From Natronococcus sp. AD-5 (GTDB lineage Archaea > Halobacteriota > Halobacteria > Halobacteriales > Natrialbaceae), in contig NZ_CP132294.1 of the NCBI RefSeq assembly GCF_030734285.1, positions 2,666,001 to 2,730,000 of the forward strand: DNA of 64,000 nucleotides, given 5' to 3'. A program made the position numbers and the translations under genes. Positions 1 to 7,423 of this stretch are shown piece by piece; positions within the stretch are counted from its first letter, which is position 1, and the number at the start of each line of letters is the position of its first letter. The notes below the pieces were generated by a model. The model had not been told where the DNA came from, did no database searches, and was given only the letters and a program-made list of their open reading frames with translations.

Positions 1-1448
1 CGGATCTGACTCACTGGATCCATGATACGTTCACCGTGGACCTCCGCCGCAACCAGTCGAGCGGACACTCGCTGGATGGAAAGGACGTAGTCAGCGCCCG
101 CTCTGAACGCCGGCCTCGTCTTCTCTCCATCGGTCACGCGAGCGAGAATCTCCACGCCGCTGGAGAGCGAGCGGGCGACGGCGATGGTCATCAATGCGGT
201 CGAATCGTCGTCGACGGTGACGACCAGCGCCGAGGCATCGTCGATGCCGGCTTCGCGGAGCGTTTCGGGTTCAGTAACATCGCCGACGATGTCGGGATTG
301 CGCCCTTCCGATCGGTCGACGGTCGTCACGGAGACGTCCGGCGGGAGTGCCTCGACGGCGGCGGTTCCGCCCTCGCCGAACCCGGCGACGACCACCTTCG
401 ATGGGGTCGCGATGGGCCGTGATTGGACGCCGCCGATCTCGGTCGTCATCTCGTCGATCTCGTGCTCCGGCCCGGCGACGGCCAGGACGGTGTTCGGCGT
501 GAGTTCGTCGTCGGGGGACGGCGGCAGCCGCAGTGCACCGTCGAACCATCCGGCAACCAGCGTCAGATTCGGATGGTTCGCGATCGGCGAGTCACGCACC
601 CGAACGCCGTGGAGCGGACTATCCCGCCGGACGAGTATCTCACGGATATCGATTTCGTCCTCTTCGGACCGTTCATCGACCGTGACGGGCATCGTCGCTT
701 TCTCCGCCAGTCGCCGGCCGATCAGCGCGTGTGGAGCGACGCTGCGGTCGACGCCGATTTCCGCGAGCGCTTTGCTATGGCGCGTTGACTCTGTGAAACT
801 GATCACCCGCAGGTCCTCATGGGCCTCCAATGCGGTTAGGACGATGCTCGCGGTTTTGTCGCCAGCATCGGTGATGAGTAGTGACGCTCGCTCGATCGCA
901 GCACGGTCGAGGTCGGCCCGGTCCTCCGGATTGCCGTTGATAGCCTGATACCCGTCATCCGAGAGGCGCTTCGCCTCCTCCATGTCGGATTCGATGAGGA
1001 CGTAATCGATATCGAGTTCTTCGAGTTCGTCGAGCAGTATGTCGGTGTCGCGCTGGTACTCCGCGATGACGACGTGATCGGCCTTGCTCGTGAGGCGGCC
1101 GGCGAGGTTCAGCGGCGTCTGCTCGAATAGCGGGATGACCAAGACGCGCAACGCGACGAACCCGATGACGATGCCGGTCAACTGGATCGTTACCATCAGG
1201 GCGTTCATCACCGGCGTCGCCCAAGGCGAATCCGCACCGAACCCGGTCGTCGTCATCGTCTCGACAACCGTTTGGAACGACCGAAAGATAGACTGGGGGC
1301 GATTTTCGAGCGCTCGCATCCCCCAGTTGTAGACGAGCGTGTAGAAGAGAACGACCACGCCGAGACTGACCACGAAGATCACTAACAGCCGTTGACGCTG
1401 TGTAAGATCGCGCGGATGCAGTCCCTCGATGTCCCGGAGCTCGCGCAT
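1..1448 (-). CDS. Potassium channel with cytoplasmic RCK (TrkA-N) domains, C terminus beyond the window
   Basis: About 482 residues are visible and the frame runs open off the window edge. Residues ~19-42 form a first membrane helix. Residues 66-73 read TTTGFGAD, a two-TM K+ channel selectivity filter. A second helix follows at ~82-104. Two Rossmann-like RCK halves come next. The first (from ~125, HVVIAEYQRDTD) has lost the Gly-rich nucleotide loop. The second (from ~347, VVVAGFGEGGTAAVEAL) keeps a Gly-rich loop. This order is that of MthK/Kch-type channels, which pass K+ across the membrane under control of a ligand bound to the RCK ring. ATG at 1448-1446 fits the family N terminus. The missing part probably completes the second RCK. 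Function is inferred from the filter and fold motifs; the gating ligand cannot be told. Confidence 0.9.
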   Translation of the reverse strand, partial: MRELRDIEGLHPRDLTQRQRLLVIFVVSLGVVVLFYTLVYNWGMRALENRPQSIFRSFQTVVETMTTTGFGADSPWATPVMNALMVTIQLTGIVIGFVALRVLVIPLFEQTPLNLAGRLTSKADHVVIAEYQRDTDILLDELEELDIDYVLIESDMEEAKRLSDDGYQAINGNPEDRADLDRAAIERASLLITDAGDKTASIVLTALEAHEDLRVISFTESTRHSKALAEIGVDRSVAPHALIGRRLAEKATMPVTVDERSEEDEIDIREILVRRDSPLHGVRVRDSPIANHPNLTLVAGWFDGALRLPPSPDDELTPNTVLAVAGPEHEIDEMTTEIGGVQSRPIATPSKVVVAGFGEGGTAAVEALPPDVSVTTVDRSEGRNPDIVGDVTEPETLREAGIDDASALVVTVDDDSTALMTIAVARSLSSGVEILARVTDGEKTRPAFRAGADYVLSIQRVSARLVAAEVHGERIMDPVSQI

Positions 1449-1622
1449 TCGATAGCCTCCCGTTGTCAGTGATAGGTCCTCTGATCGATTAAATAATTGG
1501 TCGGCTGTTGCGAGGAGACAGGAGGAAGCGGCTGCACCGACGGTGATCGACCCGTGACTTGAGTGGTCGAACGATCGATGAGTCCCTTTTACGGCCGTTC
1601 CAACGCGGCCGAATCGAGAGCG

Positions 1623-1634
1623 GAAGACGTCTTC
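1623..1634. promoter_or_regulatory. 12-base perfect palindrome
   Basis: GAAGACGTCTTC is fully self-complementary and lies in the non-coding region upstream of the K+ channel gene, about 175 bases from its start. It could be a regulator site. Distance from the promoter and lack of a second copy make this weak. Confidence 0.2.
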
Positions 1635-1734
1635 TTTGATACGCTCGGAACGAGAATCGTCTACTTCCGGATGGCGCGGTATGCGATTCCCTCGTACTGA
1701 CCGCTTACCATGGACCTCTGAATGAGTATTGGAG

Positions 1735-1752
1735 CGTGCTGTATTCAGCACG
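1735..1752. repeat. Perfect 7-base-arm hairpin (CGTGCTG-TATT-CAGCACG)
   Basis: Both arms are perfectly complementary around a 4-base loop. It is in a non-coding region between two convergent or unrelated genes and is followed by ~90 bases of lower G+C. It could be a terminator-like structure or the end of a decayed insertion element. Confidence 0.35.
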
Positions 1753-2042
1753 GCTTTGCCAACAGTATCGGCAGCTGATAGAAGCAACTGCGTTAGGTTC
1801 GCCCTCTCTACGTAACAGATCGGCTTTTTCACTACCTCACACCGGCAACAAGGGATCCGCCGCGCCCTCCCCAGTCGATTCGCTCACTCACCCCGTTCGT
1901 TCGCTCACCCCTCGCACGGTGTCGTCGATCAGTTCTCGCTATCGCTCGAACATTGATCGACAGCGCGCGCCACCACAAGGGTCAACCACGTGTCGTAGGT
2001 CAGCCAGTTCGAGCACGCCGATCGGTCCTCGCCGCAGCGGAG

Positions 2043-3110
2043 TCAGGACCACCGGAAGCCGAGCGGCTCCGTCGGCGACTCGAGCGGACTCGTCGGCAAC
2101 TCGTCACCGACCTCGGGATCGTTGTACGCCCCCGGCGCGACGTCGTTCGGCGAGTCGGGGTAGAACAGCGAGGCGAGCGACTGAATCTGTCCCCGGCCGA
2201 CGCCGAGTTCGAACTGGCCGCCGCCGTACAGTCGGATCCCGCGCTCCCGGCAGTACGAAATCGTCTCGAGCAGCGACTCGAGCGAGCCGAACCGGGAGGG
2301 TTTGACGTTGAGCCACTGGGGCTCCCACGGGAGGGTCTCGACGTCCGTCAGCCCGTGGATCGGCGCGTCCCAGGAGACCCGATCGCGGACGTCGGGATCG
2401 TCGAACAGCGGCCGCGTCGCGGACTCGAGCGCCGGATCCTCGATCACGGCGTCGGGGAACTCCTCGAGCACCAACCCGTACAGCTCCGGGTCGGCTTCGA
2501 CGTCGACCTCGGTGCCGTGGTACTGGCCCTTCAGGTCGAGGATGCGCACCGCGTCGGTCGCCGCGAGCTCTCGGACCAGCGGGGCCTTCCACTCGGGGGT
2601 CGGGTCGAGTTTGAACTCGAGCGCCGGAACCGCCTCGAGCAGGTCCTCGACGCGGTCGGTCGACGGCTCCTCGCCCAGTCGCGTGCTGGCGACGAAGCGG
2701 ACGGGCTCGTACCGCTCGCCGAGTTCCGACGCCAGGTCCGTCCCGGCCTGTCGAAGCGCGAGGTCGAGCGCCGCGCTCTCGAGTCCCCACCGGCGGTAGT
2801 TGCGAAAGACCTCGCGGTCGGGCGCGCCGGCCGGAAAGCACTCGAGGTCCTCGAGCCGGCTCGAGAACGACCGGAGGGTGTAATCGCCGGTCAGGTTCGG
2901 CAGTCCGGTTTCGGCCAGCGCGTCGTGTTCGTCGGCCTCGTAGGTGACGTCTTCGCCTCGGCCCTCGACGGGGTCGCCGTCCGGGCCCGGTCCGGAGAAC
3001 GCGATTTCGGTCGTAACGCGCGTAAACCCGCTCGAGGTGTCGCGCTCGAGGCGATCCGTCGATACCGACTCGATCGTCAGGGGGAGGTCGACGATCCGGT
3101 CGTACTCCAT
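2043..3110 (-). CDS. Enolase-superfamily protein (mandelate racemase / muconate lactonizing-like)
   Basis: The protein has 355 residues. The C-terminal two thirds read like the TIM-barrel of the enolase superfamily: KLDPTPEW around 170, ILDLKGQYHG around 195, VIEDP around 225, DAPIHG around 250, NVKPSRFGS near 275 and YGGGQFELGVGRGQIQ near 305. These correspond to successive metal- and base-bearing strands. The N-terminal ~120 residues would be the capping domain. Family members abstract a proton alpha to a carboxylate with Mg2+ help. This haloarchaeal subgroup has no assigned substrate known to me. ATG at 3110 is the only sensible start. There is no obvious partner gene: the K+ channel gene lies ~600 bases downstream and in the same orientation. 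Confidence 0.8.
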   Translation of the reverse strand: MEYDRIVDLPLTIESVSTDRLERDTSSGFTRVTTEIAFSGPGPDGDPVEGRGEDVTYEADEHDALAETGLPNLTGDYTLRSFSSRLEDLECFPAGAPDREVFRNYRRWGLESAALDLALRQAGTDLASELGERYEPVRFVASTRLGEEPSTDRVEDLLEAVPALEFKLDPTPEWKAPLVRELAATDAVRILDLKGQYHGTEVDVEADPELYGLVLEEFPDAVIEDPALESATRPLFDDPDVRDRVSWDAPIHGLTDVETLPWEPQWLNVKPSRFGSLESLLETISYCRERGIRLYGGGQFELGVGRGQIQSLASLFYPDSPNDVAPGAYNDPEVGDELPTSPLESPTEPLGFRWS

Positions 3111-3316
3111 ACCTCACTCCTCGAGGGCCATCGAAAAGAACGTTAGAGTCGACGGCTCCCGCCTGTATTTCTCAAGGGTTGATAATTCGGCCGAATCGTA
3201 CTAAATATTGCCAGATGAAAATTCGATATCGGGGGTTCTCTCGGCAGAATCGCAGGATTTTCCCTGACCAACCGTTAAATCATAATTTTGGTAAGTAAGG
3301 AAAAATTAGTTATTTC

Positions 3317-3335
3317 ACCGTACAGTTCATACGGT
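3317..3335. promoter_or_regulatory. Inverted repeat between TATA-like box and small zinc protein start
   Basis: ACCGTA (3317-3322) and TACGGT (3330-3335) are perfect 6-base arms with a 7-base spacer. They lie just after an AT-rich TATA-like stretch (3301-3315) and end 8 bases before the ATG at 3343. An operator in this place would block initiation. The region 3180-3315 is strikingly AT-rich for this genome. Confidence 0.4.
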
Positions 3336-3342
3336 TCACATA

Positions 3343-3594
3343 ATGGGTACGGGGGACGGAGGAGAGCGGTGCCGGACAGAGCGATCGATCGTCTGGATCG
3401 ATTCGGACGATCTTTCGCCCTCGAGGGGATCCGATGCGAGGGACGAGAGTATCGATAATTCTGAGCGCGGAACCGACCGTATCGATATGGAGTTCGAGTG
3501 GTTCCAGCTCTGTCACGGGTGTGGCGAGCAGAAGTGGTTCAGCGCGATGATCTGTGAGAACTGTCGGAAGCGACACGGCGTCTCCCGGCGGTAG
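3343..3594 (+). CDS. Small CxxCG zinc-finger protein
   Basis: The protein has 83 residues. The C-terminal 36 carry two Cys pairs, CHGCG and, 12 residues later, CENC, typical of a one-zinc ribbon of the CPxCG-related small proteins common in haloarchaea. The N-terminal ~47 residues are charged and without structure signals. A TATA-like AT stretch ~30 bases upstream supports the ATG at 3343 on a near-leaderless transcript; a second ATG at 3487 would give only the finger. It converges with the UbiB gene. Role unknown; small zinc proteins of this type have been linked to regulation and stress in Haloferax. Confidence 0.6.
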   Translation: MGTGDGGERCRTERSIVWIDSDDLSPSRGSDARDESIDNSERGTDRIDMEFEWFQLCHGCGEQKWFSAMICENCRKRHGVSRR

Positions 3595-3619
3595 CTGATC
3601 CGCGACGGCCGGACTACTG

Positions 3620-5284
3620 CTACTCCTCGCGGCGCCGCTGGCGGAGGTTCTGCCGCGTGAACTGCGGTTTCGCCTGGAGCGAGCGCGGCTCACGGAACGA
3701 CCGATAGAGCTGGACGAGAACGACCGCCGAGAAAACCGCGGCGACGATCGACGCCTCCGGCGCGTTCAGGGCGTACAGCACGCCCGTCGAGAACAGCGAC
3801 ATCGTCAGAAGCATGCCGTAGACCAGCCGTCGTGCGAGCTGGTCGAAGACCCCTTCCGAGTCCTCGACGCCGATGCGGACGTAGAGGTTGTCCCGGTCGA
3901 GCCGGTCGAGCGTTCGTTCGGTCTTCGGCGCGAGCCGAGTCAGCGACTCGCCGGACTCGCGGACCTGCCGGCTCGTCTCCGCTATGTACTGTCGAACGGA
4001 CTCCTCGCGGTAGCCCTGCTCGGTCAGGTAGTCGGTCGCGGTCGCGATGAAGTCGAAGCCCTCGTCGAGCGTGACGCAAACGCCTTCGACGACGGTCGCG
4101 ACCCGAAGGACGAGCGCGAGGTTCTTCGGCAGTCGGAACGGGAACTCGTAGATCGAGTCCTCGATCTGGCCGACGATCTGCTGGACGCGGTACTGTTCGA
4201 TGTCCTGGCCGCGGGCGTCTTGGATCGCCAATTCCATCACCTCGGCCATCACCGCGCGGTCGGCCTCGGGGCTCAGCGTGCCGATTTCGATGAGCGCGTC
4301 CAGGATCGCGTCGATGTCCTGGTTGGCGACCGCGATGTAGAACTCGACGATCTTCCCCTGGACGAACTCGTCGACCCGACCCGACATCCCGAAGTCGTAG
4401 AAGATGATCGCGCCGTCGTCGGTCACCGCGAGGTTCCCCGGGTGCGGATCCGCGTGGAAAACTCCGTCGTCGACGATCATCTGGAGGTAGGATCGCTGGA
4501 GATTCTCCGCGACCCGGCTCCGATCGATCCCTTTGCGATCGAGGGCCGCGACGTCGTTGATCTTCGTCCCGGGAATGTACTCCATCGTGAGCACGCGCGG
4601 CCCCGAGTGGCTCTCGACGACGGCCGGGATAACGAAGCGGTCGTCGCCCGCGAAGTTCTCCCGGATCTCGGTCAGCATGGTCGCCTCGCGTTCGTAGTCC
4701 ATCTCCTCGCGGATCGTCTTCGCGAACTCGTCGGCGAGGTTCTCGAGCGAGAACGACCGGGACTCGTCGACGAAGTAGAGCAGGATCGGCAGCGACCACC
4801 GGACGACCCGCAGGTCGGCTTCGACCAGGCTCTCGATGTTCGGGCGGCGGATCTTCACGGCGACGGGTTTGCCGTCGACCCGGGCCCGGTACACCTGTCC
4901 CAGGCTCGCCCCGCTGATCGCGTCGGTCTCGAACTCGTCGAAGCGGGCCTCGACGGGGCCGAGTTCGTTTTCGAGGACCGTCCTCGCTTCGGGCCAGGGG
5001 GCCGGCGGCACCTCGTCCTGCAGCGCGGCGAGTTCGTCGATGTACTCCGGCGGCAACACGTCGGGCCGCGTCGACAGGAGCTGCCCGAGCTTGATGAACG
5101 TCGGTCCGAGCGTCAGCAGCGACTCGAGGAGCACCTCGGCGCGGCGGCGCCGGGTTTCCGGATTCACTCGCCGCGGCCGGCCGAACAGCAAGTACCGTCG
5201 CCGGTCGCGCGCGTAGGCCAGCAACAGCGGGAGGAACTGCCACGCGACGACGACGAATCGCCGGTACGCGCGGAGGGTTGCCAG
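3620..5284 (-). CDS. ABC1/AarF/UbiB family atypical kinase
   Basis: The kinase-like core shows the ABC1 signatures. FIKLGQLLSTRPD is the KxGQ motif that folds over the active site, followed by LQDEVPPAPW. AVKIRRPNIES contains the ATP-binding Lys. HADPHPGNL and YDFGM are the catalytic and metal-binding loops. Two hydrophobic C-terminal helices (~residues 490-540) would anchor it in the membrane. Family members support isoprenoid quinone biosynthesis by an ATPase or kinase activity. The start is uncertain. Codons for RAYRRFVVVAWQFLPLLL, a conserved N-terminal segment of the family, lie upstream of a TTG at 5224, but the only start-like codon before them in frame is CTG at 5284, seven bases after a GAGGTGA. 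The in-frame TGA at 5293-5291 prevents further extension. It follows the hsp20 gene closely, probably as an operon. Confidence 0.88.
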   Translation of the reverse strand: MATLRAYRRFVVVAWQFLPLLLAYARDRRRYLLFGRPRRVNPETRRRRAEVLLESLLTLGPTFIKLGQLLSTRPDVLPPEYIDELAALQDEVPPAPWPEARTVLENELGPVEARFDEFETDAISGASLGQVYRARVDGKPVAVKIRRPNIESLVEADLRVVRWSLPILLYFVDESRSFSLENLADEFAKTIREEMDYEREATMLTEIRENFAGDDRFVIPAVVESHSGPRVLTMEYIPGTKINDVAALDRKGIDRSRVAENLQRSYLQMIVDDGVFHADPHPGNLAVTDDGAIIFYDFGMSGRVDEFVQGKIVEFYIAVANQDIDAILDALIEIGTLSPEADRAVMAEVMELAIQDARGQDIEQYRVQQIVGQIEDSIYEFPFRLPKNLALVLRVATVVEGVCVTLDEGFDFIATATDYLTEQGYREESVRQYIAETSRQVRESGESLTRLAPKTERTLDRLDRDNLYVRIGVEDSEGVFDQLARRLVYGMLLTMSLFSTGVLYALNAPEASIVAAVFSAVVLVQLYRSFREPRSLQAKPQFTRQNLRQRRREE

Positions 5285-5300
5285 TCTCGGTCACCTCGCG

Positions 5301-5663
5301 TTAGGGATCCCGGTCGACGACGTCGATCGTCGTTTCGCCGCTTCCCGGACGCTTGGGGAGCGTCAACTCGAGCACGCCGCGTTCGACCGACGCCTCCGCG
5401 TCGTCCTCGGTCGCGTCGGCGGGCAGCGGCAGATCGACGTCGAGAAAGAGCGGCCGGTTCTCCTCGATGTACCGGTACTCGTCCTCGGCGTTCTTCTCCC
5501 GGTGTGCGTCGATGACGATGCGCCCGTCTGCGACCGTAATGTCGGTCGAGTCGGCCGTGACGCCCGGCACGTCGAGCACGAGGAGGTACGCGTCCTCGCT
5601 CTCGAACAGATCGAAGAAGACGTCGTCGGAGAGGTCCTGCAACGCGTCGCGGAGCGCTGACAT
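5301..5663 (-). CDS. Hsp20 / alpha-crystallin small heat-shock protein
   Basis: The protein has 120 residues from the ATG at 5663 (MSALRDALQDLSDDVFFDLF). A longer open frame upstream is low-complexity and not needed. The alpha-crystallin domain runs from ~25 to the end: YLLVLDVPGVTADS opens it, DADLPLPAD-like FLDVDLPLPADAT and the closing GVLELTLPKR follow, where the GVL box is the usual G-x-L motif. Such proteins form oligomers that hold unfolding proteins. The gene is divergent from moeA with a ~120-base promoter region, and the UbiB gene follows within ~20 bases. Confidence 0.9.
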   Translation of the reverse strand: MSALRDALQDLSDDVFFDLFESEDAYLLVLDVPGVTADSTDITVADGRIVIDAHREKNAEDEYRYIEENRPLFLDVDLPLPADATEDDAEASVERGVLELTLPKRPGSGETTIDVVDRDP

Positions 5664-5785
5664 AGCCGTGGATTCGGACGCGGGTACGAAAAAGCCCGCG
5701 GTAGCGGTCGATTCCGGCACGATCGGACCGAGATCTCTCGCCGTCGTCCCGTATCCTTTTGAGCCCCGCCGACCCGAGTCAGGGT

Positions 5786-7057
5786 ATGGAAGGAGCCGAC
5801 CGCGAACGCAAGGACGCGGGGTTCAAGGTACGGACGCCCGTCGACGAGGCGCGCCGAATTCTCGAGGAGGCCGTCCACGACGACGGAGCGAGCGATCCGC
5901 GGACGGGTACCGAGACGGTGTCGCTCGAGCGAGCCGACGGACGGGTGCTCGCGGCACCGATCGCGGCCGCCCGGAACGTCCCTCACTACCGGCGGGCGGC
6001 GATGGACGGCTACGCCGTCCGGGCCGCGGACACGTTCGGAGCGAGCGAACGCTCGCCCGAGGTGCTCCGGATCGGCGACCGCGAGGAAGCGGTCGGCCCC
6101 GACGCGGCCGTCCGGGTCCACACGGGCAGCGCCCTCCCCGACGGCGCCGACGCCGTCGTGATGATCGAACACGTCGACGAACTCGAGGAGTTCGACGAAC
6201 TCGAGGTCGCCGACGCGGTGGCGGAGGGCGAGAACGTCGCCCCCGTCGGGGAAGACGTCGAGGAGGACCAGCGACTCTACGAGGCCGGCCACCGGCTGCG
6301 TCCCTCCGATCTGGGCCTGCTACGATCGGTCGGCTACGGCCGGCTCGAGGTCGCACAGCGGCCGACCGTCGGCGTGATTCCGACCGGCGAGGAACTGGTC
6401 GAGGCCGATCCCGGCCCCGGAGAGGTCATCGAGACCAACGGTCTCACCGTCTCCCGGCTGGTCGACCGCTGGGGCGGCGACGCGACCTACCGCGACGTCG
6501 TCACCGACGACGCCGAGTCGCTACGGGTGGCGATCCAGCGCGACCTCACGAAGGACGTGGTCGTCACGACCGGCGGCTCATCCGTGGGTGAACGGGATCT
6601 GCTGCCCGAAGTGATCGACGACCTCGGCGAGGTGCTCGTCCACGGCGTCGGGCTCAAACCCGGCCACCCGGTCTGTCTCGGCGTGGTCGAGGGGACGCCC
6701 GTGCTCGCGCTGCCGGGCTATCCCGTCGCCTGTATCGTCAACGCCGTCCAGTTCCTCCGGCCGACCCTGCGCTGGCTCGAGGGGACGACCCCCGATCCGC
6801 ACCCGACCGCGCGGGCCGTCCTCGAGCGCAAGATCCCGAGCGAGCCCGGCACGCGGACGTTCGCGCGGGTGCAACTCGAAGAGCGCGACGAGGACGATGC
6901 GGAGCCGGCGTATCGGGCGATTCCGACGCGGGCAAGCGGCTCCGGCGTGCTCTCGAGCGTCGCCCTCGCGGACGGCTGGGTCGTCGTCGACGACGAGCGC
7001 GAGGGGATTCCGGAAGGCGAGGCGGTTACCGTCGAGAACTGGGAGACCCATCCGTAA
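5786..7057 (+). CDS. moeA: Molybdopterin molybdotransferase MoeA (first copy)
   Basis: The protein has 423 residues, the usual length. MoeA inserts molybdate (or tungstate) into adenylylated molybdopterin in the cytoplasm. Visible family motifs are AAMDGYAVRA (~70), HTGSALPDGADAVV (~115), VGVIPTGEELV (~195), TTGGSSVGERD (~262) and GVGLKPGHPV followed by LALPGYPVACIVN (~290-320). A C-terminal MoeA domain IV follows to the end. The ATG at 5786 is preferred over a GTG 27 bases upstream because the family begins at about this point. A second, divergent moeA lies 1.6 kb downstream; the two copies may serve different metals or partners. Confidence 0.95.
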   Translation: MEGADRERKDAGFKVRTPVDEARRILEEAVHDDGASDPRTGTETVSLERADGRVLAAPIAAARNVPHYRRAAMDGYAVRAADTFGASERSPEVLRIGDREEAVGPDAAVRVHTGSALPDGADAVVMIEHVDELEEFDELEVADAVAEGENVAPVGEDVEEDQRLYEAGHRLRPSDLGLLRSVGYGRLEVAQRPTVGVIPTGEELVEADPGPGEVIETNGLTVSRLVDRWGGDATYRDVVTDDAESLRVAIQRDLTKDVVVTTGGSSVGERDLLPEVIDDLGEVLVHGVGLKPGHPVCLGVVEGTPVLALPGYPVACIVNAVQFLRPTLRWLEGTTPDPHPTARAVLERKIPSEPGTRTFARVQLEERDEDDAEPAYRAIPTRASGSGVLSSVALADGWVVVDDEREGIPEGEAVTVENWETHP

Positions 7058-7170
7058 CGCCTCGGCCCCGGCTTTCCGCTCCGCCGGATCGCCCCCATCG
7101 GTCACTCCGACCGACCGTCACGATGCCCCTGACAAAGGACTATACCGACGATGCTGGTACGACGAGTGCT

Positions 7171-7374
7171 ATGACGGCAGTCAAAGTCATCCGCGTGATG
7201 GGAACGTCAAAAGAGTCCTGGGAGGACGCCGCCCACGAGGCGGTCCGCGAGGCGAGCCAGTCGGTCGACGACATCTCCGGCGTCAACGTCGAGCGGTGGA
7301 CGGCGGACGTCGAGGACGGCGAAATCATCGAGTACAAGGTAACGACCGAGATCGCGTTCCCGGTCCAGCACTGA
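7171..7374 (+). CDS. Dodecin-family protein, calcium-dodecin-like subtype
   Basis: The protein has 67 residues from the ATG at 7171. It has the dodecin pattern: a beta strand (VKVIRVMGTS), an amphipathic helix (ESWEDAAHEAVREASQSV), then two long strands ending in VTTEIAFPV. Dodecins form hollow dodecamers. The flavin-stacking Trp and Gln of classical dodecins align with Gly and Lys here (SGVNVERW, EYKV), so flavin storage as in Halobacterium dodecin is unlikely. The SWEDAA and SVDDI segments resemble the mycobacterial calcium-binding dodecin Rv0379 as I remember it. Longer upstream open sequence has no family counterpart. It lies ~110 bases after moeA on the same strand. Confidence 0.82.
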   Translation: MTAVKVIRVMGTSKESWEDAAHEAVREASQSVDDISGVNVERWTADVEDGEIIEYKVTTEIAFPVQH

Positions 7375-7423
7375 CCGGGGAGCAGGTCGCTCGTTTTATC
7401 GCAAGTTCGTATCCGATCGCCGG

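Larger units (their letters stand above)
1449..2042. other. Intergenic region of ~590 bases, no supported gene
   Basis: The stretch lies between the K+ channel start and the stop of the convergent enolase-like gene. Open frames here have no recognisable protein and are rich in Arg/Ser, as expected of noise. It holds an AT-rich TATA-like stretch (about 1485-1495) that could serve the channel gene, a 12-base palindrome at 1623-1634, a 7-base-arm hairpin at 1735-1752, and around 1850-1920 a patch of repeated 'cgctcac' words. The block 1735-1840 looks like it could be a relic of a mobile element, but I cannot name one. Confidence 0.5.

Noticed and set aside
1953-3146. 397-codon rightward frame over the enolase-like gene
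   Set aside because: Composition rich in Arg/Val/Glu without motifs; the opposite strand has clear enolase-superfamily motifs.
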